Shown here: in pieces, positions 1 through 7,231 of the stretch | Position numbering within the stretch: the stretch's first letter is position 1 | Layout of the letters: each line of letters opens with the position of its first letter | NCBI RefSeq assembly: GCF_003345355.1 | Contig: NZ_QQNB01000004.1 | Location: 1 to 64,000, forward strand | Source: Sphingomonas aracearum | GTDB taxonomy: Bacteria; Pseudomonadota; Alphaproteobacteria; Sphingomonadales; Sphingomonadaceae | DNA: 64,000 nt | Direction of reading: 5' to 3' | Notes under the pieces: generated by a model | What the model was told of the DNA's origin: nothing | The model's input: the letters and a program-made list of their open reading frames with translations, nothing else | Database searches by the model: none | Translations under genes and position numbers: made by a program

Positions 1-47
1 CGGAAGCCGTAGAACAGCGCCCCCTGCGCCACCTGCCGACCCATCAT
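1..47 (-). CDS. IS1182-like transposase, N-terminus only (cut by window edge)
   Basis: Reading leftwards from an ATG at 47 gives MMGRQVAQGALFYGF, which then runs off the window. This resembles the opening of IS1182-family transposases (MMG.RQ..QGALFYEF type). Only about 15 residues are visible, so the family call rests on a short match. A run reading GGCTGTTGAAAAAC on the minus strand (111-124) lies just upstream of the start and may be the terminal inverted repeat of the element. Confidence 0.5.
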   Translation of the reverse strand, partial: MMGRQVAQGALFYGF

Positions 48-124
48 GCCCGTGATCCCCCCACCGCTTTGCCGGAGTGAATCACGCCCTCGTCACCGTC
101 GCAAGCAGCCGTTTTTCAACAGCC
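1..124 (-). mobile_element. Probable end of an IS1182-like insertion sequence
   Basis: This comprises the truncated transposase start (1-47) plus about 75 bp of leader. The tract at 111-124 (GTTTTTCAACAGCC on the plus strand) looks like an IS terminus. The outer boundary is inferred from this tract alone, since the other end of the element is outside the window. Confidence 0.35.
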
Positions 125-209
125 TCGAGAGGTTCTGACGCTCATGCCGGCCCTCGGACCCGGGCAGAAAGGAGGACCTCTTAAGCTAGCTAGCAGCATG
201 GCACTGGTC

Positions 210-617
210 TCAATCCGCCTCGAAGGCCGTTAAGATCGGGCAGGGGCCTCCGCTGCCGGACCCGCATTCGCGAGCAAGCCGCTGGAGCGATGCGCGGACT
301 CGCTTCAGCTCCTGGATCTTCGCATCCAGCGCCGCAATCCGCTCGTTGGCAAGCTGGCGTGCCCGAGCGCGATCGTCGGTCGCGTCCAGCGCCACCAGTT
401 CTCCGATCTGCTCCAACGTAAAGCCAGCGGCCTGCGCCGATCGGATGAATCGGAGCCGCCGAACATCGTCCGCTGTGTAGCGGCGGATACCGCCATTCGA
501 GCCCGACCCTTCCGGCCTTTCCGGCGTCTCAAGCAATCCTCTGCGCTGATAATAGCGCACGGTCTCCACACCGACGCCACCCTCGCGCGCGAGCCCCGCA
601 ATTGTCACGTCGGCCAT
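210..617 (-). CDS. MerR-family metal-responsive transcriptional regulator
   Basis: The protein has 135 residues, a typical MerR length. The N-terminal winged helix-turn-helix (about 1-70, with ETVRYYQRRGLL) precedes a dimerisation helix (about 80-117) and a C-terminal metal loop C118-x7-C126 in CGSGSGGPCP. This arrangement resembles the C117/C126 pair of mercury MerR proteins, but the third mercury ligand (Cys82 region) is Asp here, so the metal specificity is uncertain. The start at 617 is chosen because MADVTIAGLAREG is the usual MerR opening; the longer frame upstream runs across the promoter. The gene is divergent from the glutaredoxin-MauE gene, and the shared operator at 621-652 lies between them. 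It probably represses and, with metal bound, activates that gene. Confidence 0.9.
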   Translation of the reverse strand: MADVTIAGLAREGGVGVETVRYYQRRGLLETPERPEGSGSNGGIRRYTADDVRRLRFIRSAQAAGFTLEQIGELVALDATDDRARARQLANERIAALDAKIQELKRVRASLQRLARECGSGSGGPCPILTAFEAD

Positions 618-620
618 GCC

Positions 621-652
621 TTGACTCCGTACCATAGTACGGCCCCTATATA
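621..652 (+). promoter_or_regulatory. MerR-type promoter and operator
   Basis: A -35 box TTGACT (621-626) and a -10 box TATATA (647-652) are separated by an over-long spacer of 20 bp. The spacer holds the dyad CCGTAC-CATA-GTACGG (627-642), which contains the GTAC-N4-GTAC core of MerR operators. A 19-20 bp spacer is the hallmark of promoters activated by MerR-family DNA distortion. It drives the plus-strand metal genes and probably also regulates the divergent merR gene. Confidence 0.85.
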
Positions 653-679
653 GGTGTCGCGAACATGGTGGAGAAGAAC

Positions 680-1432
680 ATGGCGACCGCGGCGCCCAAG
701 AAGGCAACGATCTACCGCATGGTGATGCCGACGCACACCTGCCCCTACGGCTTGAAGGCAAAGGACCTGCTGCACCGACGCGGCTACGAGGTCGAGGACC
801 ATTGGCTGACGACGCGCGAGGAAACCGACGCATTCAAAGCCGAGCACGGGGTCAAAACGACACCGCAGACCTTCATCGGTGGCGAGCGGGTAGGCGGCTA
901 CGACGATCTGCGCCGGTTTTTCGGCAAGACCGTGGCCGACCCTAAGGCGGTGACCTACCGGCCGGTTGCGGTTGTGTTCGCGATGACGGCATTGATGGCG
1001 CTGGCGGCCAGCTATGCCGTGCTCGGCACACCGTTCACGGTACGCGCCGGTGAGTGGTTCATCGCCTTCTCCATGTGCGTGCTGGCGCTGTTGAAGCTCC
1101 AGAACGTCGAGAAGTTCGCGACCATGTTCCTCAACTACGATCTGCTCGCCAAACGCTGGGTGCCATACTCCTATATCTACCCCTACGCGGAAGGCGCGGC
1201 GGGCGTGCTGATGGCGGCCGGCGTGTTGACCTGGTTGTCGGTGCCGATCGCGCTGGTGATCGGGACGATCGGGGCGGTCTCGGTCATCAAGGCCGTGTAT
1301 GTCGACAAGCGCGAGCTCAAATGCGCGTGCGTGGGCGGTGACAGCAATGTGCCGCTGGGCTTCCTGTCGCTCACCGAGAACGTGATGATGGTCGCCATGG
1401 CGATCTGGATGGTGCTGGGCGTCGCGCACTGA
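680..1432 (+). CDS. Glutaredoxin-MauE (DoxX-like) fusion membrane protein
   Basis: The 250-residue protein starts with a glutaredoxin-like domain (about 8-85) carrying CPYG at C21-G24, a monothiol form in which the second active-site Cys is Gly, followed by the TTPQTFIGGERVGGYDDL segment typical of glutaredoxins. Residues about 95-250 hold four hydrophobic segments of the MauE/DoxX type and end with a CAC pair near the last loop. The start at 680 has GGAG seven bases upstream; an ATG at 665 would be almost leaderless. Placement behind a MerR operator suggests thiol-linked handling or transport of a soft metal such as mercury or copper. The substrate is an inference. Confidence 0.8.
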   Translation: MATAAPKKATIYRMVMPTHTCPYGLKAKDLLHRRGYEVEDHWLTTREETDAFKAEHGVKTTPQTFIGGERVGGYDDLRRFFGKTVADPKAVTYRPVAVVFAMTALMALAASYAVLGTPFTVRAGEWFIAFSMCVLALLKLQNVEKFATMFLNYDLLAKRWVPYSYIYPYAEGAAGVLMAAGVLTWLSVPIALVIGTIGAVSVIKAVYVDKRELKCACVGGDSNVPLGFLSLTENVMMVAMAIWMVLGVAH

Positions 1433-1469
1433 TCCGGTGCGGCGTCCCGGCGCAGCCTAGAAGGGCTGC

Positions 1470-1802
1470 ATGAGCTTCGGCCGCCTCGCCCGCACACTCG
1501 CGCTGCTCCTGCTGGGCGCGATGCTGTTCGTGCGGATGGGCCCAATGTGCGAGGCCATCGCGCAGGCGGCTCCGCCTGCGGAGGCGCATGCCGGAATGGC
1601 CGATTGCGATCGCGCGCCGCCCGCTCCCGTGAAAAAGGCCCCTCTGGTGGACTGCGTTGGAGCCTGCATCGCAACGGCCCTCGATATTCACCCGTCTCCC
1701 GCGCCGCAGCTCGCCGTGCGGACGGACCCGCCCGCACCCGAGCCTCATGCCCTTGTTGGTCGCTCGGGCGGTCCTGCGCCGCCACCTCCTCGAACCGCCT
1801 GA
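1470..1802 (+). CDS. Small exported protein of unknown function, metal locus
   Basis: This is a 110-residue protein with an Arg-containing hydrophobic N-terminus (1-33) that looks like a signal peptide or single membrane anchor. A short Cys-containing stretch (MADC, then VDCVGAC near residues 60-66) follows, and then a Pro-rich tail. AGAAGGGC lies before the ATG. It follows the glutaredoxin-MauE gene by 37 bp on the same strand and is probably in the same metal-induced transcript. I do not recognise the family. The Cys residues fit a metal-binding periplasmic role, but this is inference. Confidence 0.55.
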   Translation: MSFGRLARTLALLLLGAMLFVRMGPMCEAIAQAAPPAEAHAGMADCDRAPPAPVKKAPLVDCVGACIATALDIHPSPAPQLAVRTDPPAPEPHALVGRSGGPAPPPPRTA

Positions 1803-1847
1803 TCGACGTGGATTCCGATCAATCAGTGCATTCGAGGAAAATTACAC

Positions 1848-2069
1848 ATGAAGACCATCAAGTTCATCGGCGCGGCCATCGCGCTCGCGCTCGTTCCCGC
1901 CACGGCCTTTGCCGCCGCTGACTGCTGCGCCGGGAAGGAGTGCTGCAAGGATGGCGCCGACTGCTGCAAGGACAAGGACGGCGCGAAGAAGGATTGTTGC
2001 GCCGACATGAAGGACATGAAGCACGGCGAGCACGCCGGTCACGACATGTCGGGCATGCAGAAGAAGTAA
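1848..2069 (+). CDS. Cys-pair-rich small periplasmic protein, putative metal chelator
   Basis: The 73-residue precursor has a clean signal peptide (1-22, ending AFAA). The mature chain of about 50 residues carries repeated CC pairs (DCCAGKECC, DCCKDKDG, DCCADM; nine Cys) and a His/Met-rich tail (KHGEHAGHDMSGM). CC pairs plus a HxxHxM tail resemble soft-metal (Cu, Hg, Ag) binding peptides. GAGGAAA precedes the ATG. It is the last gene of the metal transcript and ends just before a strong terminator. The metal-binding role is inferred from composition and context. Confidence 0.75.
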   Translation: MKTIKFIGAAIALALVPATAFAAADCCAGKECCKDGADCCKDKDGAKKDCCADMKDMKHGEHAGHDMSGMQKK

Positions 2070-2076
2070 GCGGAGA

Positions 2077-2101
2077 GGGAGGCGTTCGCGCCTCCCTTTT
2101 T
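2077..2101 (+). terminator. Rho-independent terminator of the metal operon
   Basis: A perfect 8-bp stem GGGAGGCG (2077-2084) and CGCCTCCC (2089-2096) with a TTCG tetraloop is followed by TTTTT (2097-2101). It begins 8 bp after the stop of the Cys-pair gene and abuts the stop of the convergent DUF411 gene. Confidence 0.92.
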
Positions 2102-2541
2102 CAATGGCGGGCGAACACTCTGCGGCCGCTCGGCCCAAACGCGATCACGTCATAGGCCTGGGCCTTCATGCCCGGCATTTCCATGCCGGGTGAGCCCATC
2201 GGCATTCCGGCGACAGCGAGGCCGGTGACGCCCTTCGGATGCGTGGCAAGGGCGCGCTTCATGTCGGCGATCGGGACGTGGCCCTCGAAGGCCATACCGT
2301 CGATGATGGCAGTGTGACACGAGGCGAGGTCCTGAGGCACACCGCGTGCCTTCATAAACGCCGGCCGGTTCGCATCGTCGACGACGCGCACGGCGCGGCC
2401 GAACTGCGCCTTCACCTGCTGCGCCCATTTCTCGCAACACGGGCAGCCTGGATCGCGGTGCATCAGGACGGGGCCCGCGGCGAGAGCTCCCGCAGGGGTA
2501 GCGACCGCCAGCGCGGCGGCAAGAAGGCGAAACCGATCCAT
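2101..2541 (-). CDS. DUF411 metal-binding protein
   Basis: The 146-residue exported protein has a signal peptide (1-22, ending GALAAG). The DUF411 domain follows: a thioredoxin-like start LMHRDPGCPCCEKWA with Cys33/35/36, then DLASCHTAIIDGMAFEGHVP (the conserved SCHT...GHVP segment) and a Met-rich linker MPMGSPGMEMPGM. DUF411 proteins usually occur in copper and mercury resistance clusters. The start at 2541 is chosen because the signal peptide begins there. It is convergent with the metal operon and shares its terminator region. Confidence 0.85.
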   Translation of the reverse strand: MDRFRLLAAALAVATPAGALAAGPVLMHRDPGCPCCEKWAQQVKAQFGRAVRVVDDANRPAFMKARGVPQDLASCHTAIIDGMAFEGHVPIADMKRALATHPKGVTGLAVAGMPMGSPGMEMPGMKAQAYDVIAFGPSGRRVFARH

Positions 2542-2599
2542 ATCTGAGTTCCCGAGTGGCCATCCCCCCGCACGCTGACGGGGGGAGGACGATAGTCGA

Positions 2600-2700
2600 T
2601 TACTGGGCGCGCTTGCCATGCGCCCGCAGCCAGGCGTTCAACTCGCCGACCTCGCGGGTCTGCTCTGCGATCGTCTTGGTGGCCATCTGACGAACCTTAG
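2600..2700 (-). pseudogene. C-terminal fragment of a DUF305 protein, cut by a transposon end
   Basis: Reading leftwards the frame gives PKVRQMATKTIAEQTREV and then GELNAWLRAHGKRAQ and a stop, matching the C-terminal helix of DUF305 proteins. The coding frame enters the transposon terminus at about 2696-2706, so the N-terminal part is missing. It is not found beyond the other transposon end (8582 onward), so the event was more than a simple insertion, or a later deletion removed the rest. Confidence 0.75.
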
Positions 2701-2708
2701 GTGTAGGC

Positions 2709-2855
2709 GCTCGCACTCCTAGCTTGTCTTGCTCGCAATCAGCGTAGATTCCTGCTCACCCTTGGTGAGAACGGGCGACCGCGCGTGCTCGCGCTCAACG
2801 ACGCTGTGCTCGCATTCAGCGTAGCTTGCTCGATATCGGTGCCCTCATGCTCACA
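2709..2855. repeat. Left-end transposase-binding repeats
   Basis: About seven copies related to GCTCGCA occur: at 2709, 2731, 2753 (GCTCAC), 2787, 2808, 2828 (GCTCGAT) and 2849 (GCTCACA), spaced roughly 20-35 bp. Several are followed by TCAGCGTAG. They mirror the right-end array in opposite orientation. Confidence 0.7.
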
Positions 2856-2884
2856 TTGCATGATCCCGAGCAACACGGGGTATC

Positions 2885-3865
2885 TCACACCGGCACGCCC
2901 GCCTGCCGGAGCTGCTCGGTCAGCTCGCGGCCGCGATCCGGGTCGAGCGAGCCCGCCAGGAACGCGCGCACTTCCGACGGCTTGGCGTTGAACTGCTGCG
3001 CGATCGCGGTCGCGTCGTAGCCGTTGCGGGTCAGCGTGGGCTCGAGGTCGTCAATCGCGCGGCTGAGCACCTGCTCGACGATGTCGGCAGTGACCGGCTT
3101 GGCGTCGAGCCGGAACCCCTGCTCGAACGCGAGCGTGAGATGCATCTCGATCTGGAGCGGCGTGCGGAGCCGCTCGGCGAGCATGTCGACCGCGTCCTCG
3201 TCCATGAGGTCGGCGACCTTGACCCCCTCGGCCGCGCAGGCCCCGAGCAGCCAGGCCACATAGTCGCGGCGCTGGTCGGCCCCGATGCCTTCATAGTCGA
3301 AGATGGTGGTGCGGTAGCCGATCTCCTCCATCTGCGGACGCCTGAGATCGTTCCGCAAGCGAGGATGGCCGACTAGGAGGACGGACAGGAGTACGCCGGC
3401 GTCGGCGACCACCTCCATAAGCCGCTTCAGGCCGGTCAGCGTCTTGTGGTGGAGATCGTGCGCTTCGTCGACCACGAGTACGACCGGGCGCCTGCCCTTC
3501 TTCATCAGATCGCGAAGGTCGCGCTCGCGACGCTCGGCCTGCTTGGGGATCTTCACCTGGGCGCGGTCGCCGGGTGAGAGGTCGTAGAACATGGCCTCGA
3601 TCAGCGAGGTGAGCGACGTGCGCCGCTTGTCGACCGCAAGCGACTTCGCGACCGTCACCTTGCCCGCGCGCGTGAGCTCGTCCTCAATGCGCCGGAGAAG
3701 ATGCGTCTTGCCCGAGCCGACCAGCCCGGAGACGACCACCAGGCGGCCGGTCTGCACGGCTGCGCACACTTCGCGTACGAGCATGGACTGGTGTTCGGTC
3801 TCGAAGTTACCGGCACCCTGAAACGGCCTGGCGAGCCCGTAAGCCTGTTGCACGTCGGCGAGCAT
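2885..3865 (-). CDS. tniB: TniB-like AAA+ transposition ATPase
   Basis: The 326-residue AAA+ protein has Walker A GLVGSGKT (about 47-54) and Walker B VVLVVDEAHDL (about 128-137), followed by VLLVGHPRLRNDLRR (sensor-like) and a C-terminal helical lid. This is the TniB/TnsC-like (ExeA-related) architecture. In tni systems this ATPase marks the target and activates the DDE transposase. The start at 3865 is chosen because it overlaps the TniA stop (TGATG), implying translational coupling; a longer in-frame start would lie inside tniA. Confidence 0.88.
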   Translation of the reverse strand: MLADVQQAYGLARPFQGAGNFETEHQSMLVREVCAAVQTGRLVVVSGLVGSGKTHLLRRIEDELTRAGKVTVAKSLAVDKRRTSLTSLIEAMFYDLSPGDRAQVKIPKQAERRERDLRDLMKKGRRPVVLVVDEAHDLHHKTLTGLKRLMEVVADAGVLLSVLLVGHPRLRNDLRRPQMEEIGYRTTIFDYEGIGADQRRDYVAWLLGACAAEGVKVADLMDEDAVDMLAERLRTPLQIEMHLTLAFEQGFRLDAKPVTADIVEQVLSRAIDDLEPTLTRNGYDATAIAQQFNAKPSEVRAFLAGSLDPDRGRELTEQLRQAGVPV

Positions 3866-5517
3866 CAACCTTCCCTTCGTCGGGTCTGAAGCCGCTCGCG
3901 AACGCGGTCGGCGACCGTTATCTTGTCGAGCGTCTCGGAAAGCAATTCCACGATGAACCGCCGGTCCTCCTCGGGCAGCGATCCGAGCGGCCGGCATAGC
4001 TGAGCCGCGATGGCCTGACGGGCCGCCAGCGCCGTCGGATGGGCCTTCTCGACGACCGGCTCCGGAAACGGCCTTGTCCGCACCGCCAGATCGCGGGCTG
4101 ATAACGGCAACGACGGGAGCGGGCGGTCGCCGCCCGTCACCGCGGCGCGGGGCAGCCCGAGCTGGTCGGCGAGCCGGACCACCTTGTCGAGCCGCTCCTC
4201 CGCCTTGCTCTTCTGGTACTTGCGGTAGCGGTAGAGAGGGACCGCGCCGCGCGACGGCTGGAACGGCCCGAACCGCTTCCCGTCATGCTCGACGAACAAC
4301 TCCTGATCGAACAGGCCCCAAAGCAGCGTCACGGTCTCGCCGGCGAGCTCGGGCTCGACCTCATAGGAGGCGCCCTCGACGGAGACGGTCGCGTCGCCCG
4401 CGACGGTGCGCCGCTCGGGCTCGCGCGCGAATGCGCAAAACCGCTCCCAGGAGCACATCGCGCGCACGCCGTCGGTGGGCAGGTGTCGAAGCCAGTCCTC
4501 GATGCGCGGGTGCGGTTCGGAGCGATGGCCGCCGTTGTTGTAGGTGACGAGCGCCCGCCTGAGCCACAGGTTAGCCTCTTCCTCGTCCTTCGGCTTGTGA
4601 AAGTGATAGAGCGTCTCATGCACCTCCTTGATGGTGCGGAACGGCCGCTCGACCTTGCCCTTGGCGCGAGCGGCCGTGCGGCGCTCCTGCGGGTCGGGCG
4701 GACTATGGGTGAGCACGCGCACGCCCAGGCTGCCCATCACCGACTGGAACACGGCCGAGCGGCTGACCGGGCCTTTGTCCATGTGCAGCGTCGCCGGGAT
4801 GCCCTGGATGGGCAGCTCGGGTTCCGGCTTCGCCGACATGGCGTTGAACAGGAAGCGGAGCGCCGCTTCGGCGTTCTCGCCATAGACGCAGCGATATTCC
4901 TGGTAGGTCGCGCCCGAACGATCGTCGACGACCGAGAACAGCATCAGGGTCGGCTTTCCGCGGCCTTCCTCGACCCAGAGCGGGGTGGCGACCTGCTTCA
5001 GGTCGGACGGGCTCATGTCGAAATGCCACAGCTCGTTTGAACGCCGTGCCTGGAACCGCACGGCCGCGGTCGGGCGTGTGGCGCGGGCAAGGTCCAGCCC
5101 GGTCGCGCGCAAAAGCCGGTCGATCGTCGCCCGCTTGAGCAGCCCGGGCGGTGCCCTGACCAGCCCGTCGGGCGTTTCGACGCCCGTCTCCTCCAGGTGG
5201 CGGATCACCTCTGCGGTCGAGAGGTGCCGCCCTTTGCCGTTGAGGGTCCTGAGCTTCATCGCCGCGACGATCTCGGCGTAGCGCTCCATCTCCGCCTGCG
5301 GGGCGACCCGGGTCCGGCCGTGGTCGGCGCGCCGGATCGACTTGGGGCGGGAGAGCTCGCGCAACGCGCGGTACATGGTCGGGACCGAGATGCCGTAGGC
5401 ATGAGCGGCGCGACCGATGATCTCGGTGCGCCCCGCGTCGCGCGGGGGCAAGAGCGACAGCCTTCGACGCAGGTCGACCAGCGCCTCGCCGGGCGGCCGC
5501 TTTGCCCGATCAGGCAC
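3865..5517 (-). CDS. tniA: TniA-like DDE transposase (Mu/IS481-type rve core)
   Basis: The protein has an N-terminal helix-turn-helix part, an integrase core with the DDE triad, and a Mu-type C-terminal beta domain. From the GTG start at 5517 (550 residues) the triad is about Asp167 (WHFDMS), Asp247 (LHMDKG) and Glu290 (KGKVERPFR). It is the catalytic subunit that cuts and joins the transposon ends. The GTG start overlaps the resolvase stop by 8 bp; a longer frame reaches 5568 inside the resolvase gene. The order resolvase, tniA, tniB, all overlapping, indicates one transcript. The known family usually also has tniQ, which I do not see. Confidence 0.88.
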   Translation of the reverse strand: MPDRAKRPPGEALVDLRRRLSLLPPRDAGRTEIIGRAAHAYGISVPTMYRALRELSRPKSIRRADHGRTRVAPQAEMERYAEIVAAMKLRTLNGKGRHLSTAEVIRHLEETGVETPDGLVRAPPGLLKRATIDRLLRATGLDLARATRPTAAVRFQARRSNELWHFDMSPSDLKQVATPLWVEEGRGKPTLMLFSVVDDRSGATYQEYRCVYGENAEAALRFLFNAMSAKPEPELPIQGIPATLHMDKGPVSRSAVFQSVMGSLGVRVLTHSPPDPQERRTAARAKGKVERPFRTIKEVHETLYHFHKPKDEEEANLWLRRALVTYNNGGHRSEPHPRIEDWLRHLPTDGVRAMCSWERFCAFAREPERRTVAGDATVSVEGASYEVEPELAGETVTLLWGLFDQELFVEHDGKRFGPFQPSRGAVPLYRYRKYQKSKAEERLDKVVRLADQLGLPRAAVTGGDRPLPSLPLSARDLAVRTRPFPEPVVEKAHPTALAARQAIAAQLCRPLGSLPEEDRRFIVELLSETLDKITVADRVRERLQTRRREG

Positions 5518-6106
5518 GCAGCCGGTCAGCCTCCACCCCGTCCGCAGGCCCCCCGCGCTTGCCGGCATACCGGTACAGGGTAGCGACGGATACGTTGAGC
5601 CGGCGCGCGATGTCGCGCACAGGCAAGCTGCCCTCCTTCATCAGCGCCTTGGCCGCGGCGATGTCGGCCGGGCGCATCGAGGGCGGGCGTCCGCCCTTCC
5701 GGCCACGCCGCCTGGCCTCGGTCAGCCCCGCGGTAGTGCGCTCCCGGATCAGTGCGCGCTCGAATTGGGCGATAGCGCCGAACACATGGAAGGTGAGCAT
5801 CCCGCCCGGCGTGGTCGTGTCGATGCTCTCGGTCAGCGACACGAGGCCGATCTTCTCGCGCTCCAGCTCCTCCGCGGTCGCGATCAGCTTCTTCAGCGAC
5901 CGGGCGAGCCGGTCGAGCTTCCACACGACCAGCGTATCGCCCGCGCGCAGCACGTCGGTGAAGATGCGCGCCAGCTCGGGGCGATCGTCCTTGGCCCCGG
6001 ACGCCTTTTCGGTGAACACCTTCTCGCACCCGGCGCGGCGCAGCGCCTCAAGCTGGAGCTCGGGCGACTGGTCGATCGTGCTCACCCTGGCGTACCCGAC
6101 CCGCAT
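5510..6106 (-). CDS. tniR: Serine resolvase of the transposon (TniR-like)
   Basis: The 198-residue small serine recombinase opens MRVGYARVSTIDQ with catalytic Ser9. It continues with VVWKLDRLARS and GMLTFHVFGAIAQFERALIRERT, the core motifs of Tn3-family resolvases, and ends in a helix-turn-helix (RDIARRLNVSVATLYRY). It would resolve cointegrates at a res site that should lie just upstream (6107-6396). It is first in the resolvase-tniA-tniB transcript. Confidence 0.92.
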   Translation of the reverse strand: MRVGYARVSTIDQSPELQLEALRRAGCEKVFTEKASGAKDDRPELARIFTDVLRAGDTLVVWKLDRLARSLKKLIATAEELEREKIGLVSLTESIDTTTPGGMLTFHVFGAIAQFERALIRERTTAGLTEARRRGRKGGRPPSMRPADIAAAKALMKEGSLPVRDIARRLNVSVATLYRYAGKRGGPADGVEADRLRA

Positions 6107-6210
6107 CGGCCCTCGATTGTTCTACAAACCCGTCACGGGCGTAGCATTCTGCGAAGCAGGATTCCAGAACAGTTTTGAGAAGGTGCGACCCGCGGAAACC
6201 CGTTGGGACC

Positions 6211-6236
6211 TGACTGGCGACGAGCGCTCGTCAGAA
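6211..6236. other. Palindrome in the resolvase upstream region, candidate res subsite
   Basis: The 290-bp gap between the resolvase start and the rightward cargo holds a perfect 14-bp palindrome GACGAGCGCTCGTC (6219-6232), flanked by TGACTGG and AGAAA. Resolution sites of tni-type elements lie in this position. No other feature was recognised in the gap. Assignment as a res subsite is inference. Confidence 0.4.
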
Positions 6237-6396
6237 ACCCTCGTTTCAGAGAAGCTGGGCCGGGACCCTGAAAAAAGGCTTGCAATGTAGGATTCTAAAT
6301 CGTTCACCCTTTGTTCCGTGCTCAAGATGAGTCGGGCTGGTTCGCTTCAGGTGAAGGAGCGGACCAAGTTGAAACTGACGCTTGAAGGAGTGAGTG

Positions 6397-6741
6397 ATGC
6401 GTACTCGGTTCTATCGAACAATGCTTGGCTCCGCGCTGTTGCTCTGCACAGTGGCGGCGAGCGCCCAAGATCAGGGCGAGCGCTCACAAGAGGAAAGCAC
6501 GAAAGCCTTCCTTGCCCACAAACGCGACGTCCAACAGCGTCGGTCGGGCAAGCTGGGCGACCTGGCCGACTTCGGACAGGTGAACGCAATCGTGAAAGCG
6601 GCCCCGGCTCACGCCACCCTCGCCACGGTTCGTCACCGACGACGCCGCCCGTTCGGCGTTGAACGACGCTTTCCTCGTCGACGTGGCGCAGACGCTTTCA
6701 ATCTATGGGCTTCACGCGGGCGATCTGCGACGGTCGGCTGA
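6397..6741 (+). pseudogene. 5' part of a frameshifted exported protein (transposon cargo)
   Basis: An ATG at 6397 preceded by GAAGGAG opens a signal peptide (MRTRFYRTMLGS, then ALLLCTVAASAQ) and a sensible chain up to about residue 78 (HATLATV). After that this frame becomes Arg-rich and the sense continues in another frame as FVTDDAARSALNDAFLVD near 6629-6670. One extra base around GCCACGGTTCGTC would explain it. The two halves therefore look like one secreted protein of about 270 residues with a single-base indel, real or a sequencing error. Confidence 0.6.
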
Positions 6742-7219
6742 GGCGTCCACCGCATTCGTTCAAGCCGCGGCGGCACATATCAGGGGTGGTGCCACGGTTG
6801 GGCAGGAAGCGCTGCTCGCCGACACCGTGGTGATCGGTCATGTCTCGGGAACCGACGAAGCCGAGCAGCTCGACGACGGTGCGTCGTCCTCTGTGTCGGT
6901 GGTCGTCGACCAGGTGCTGAGGGGCAAGGCCAAGGTGGGCGACACGCTCAAGCTTCGGCGGACGAGCGGTAAGCTGCCCGATGGGCGGCGGCTCTCGGCA
7001 AGCGACGAGGATCCGTTGGCGAACGGTGCGCCGGTTGCCCTGCTCGCGTCGCGCTCGCGCTACGAAAAGGAGCTTGCTCCTCAGGGTGGAAGCGCGCGGT
7101 GCCCCAGCTGTGTCGTCGAGGTCGTGCCCGTCTTTCTGGTGAACGGACAGTCGCTGGTTCCGACCGGCGGATATCCGACCGCCACCACCCTCGACGCCCT
7201 CACCGCTGCCACGAAGTAA
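6659..7219 (+). CDS. Hypothetical protein, 3' part of the frameshifted cargo gene
   Basis: The 186-residue frame starts MNDAFLVDVAQTLSIYGLHAG and is in frame with the upstream coding sense that begins at about 6629. The segment VIGHVSGTDEAEQL through VVVDQVLRGKAKVGDTLKL resembles the beta-rich fold of secreted proteins that follow 'transport of X out of the cell' type annotations, but I cannot name a family. Two Cys (RCPSC) lie near residue 148. It probably belongs to one gene with the signal peptide at 6397. It precedes the protease gene by 12 bp. Confidence 0.55.
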   Translation: MNDAFLVDVAQTLSIYGLHAGDLRRSAEASTAFVQAAAAHIRGGATVGQEALLADTVVIGHVSGTDEAEQLDDGASSSVSVVVDQVLRGKAKVGDTLKLRRTSGKLPDGRRLSASDEDPLANGAPVALLASRSRYEKELAPQGGSARCPSCVVEVVPVFLVNGQSLVPTGGYPTATTLDALTAATK

Positions 7220-7231
7220 GGAGTAGGAAAA

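Noticed and set aside
605..1429. His/Arg-rich 274-codon frame on the minus strand
   Set aside because: It is antisense to the glutaredoxin-MauE gene, has low-complexity composition and no ribosome site; a shadow of GC-rich codons.
2709..2855. Array of short repeats as a possible CRISPR
   Set aside because: The repeats are only about 7-10 bp, degenerate and irregularly spaced, and have mirror copies at the other transposon end; they fit transposase sites.
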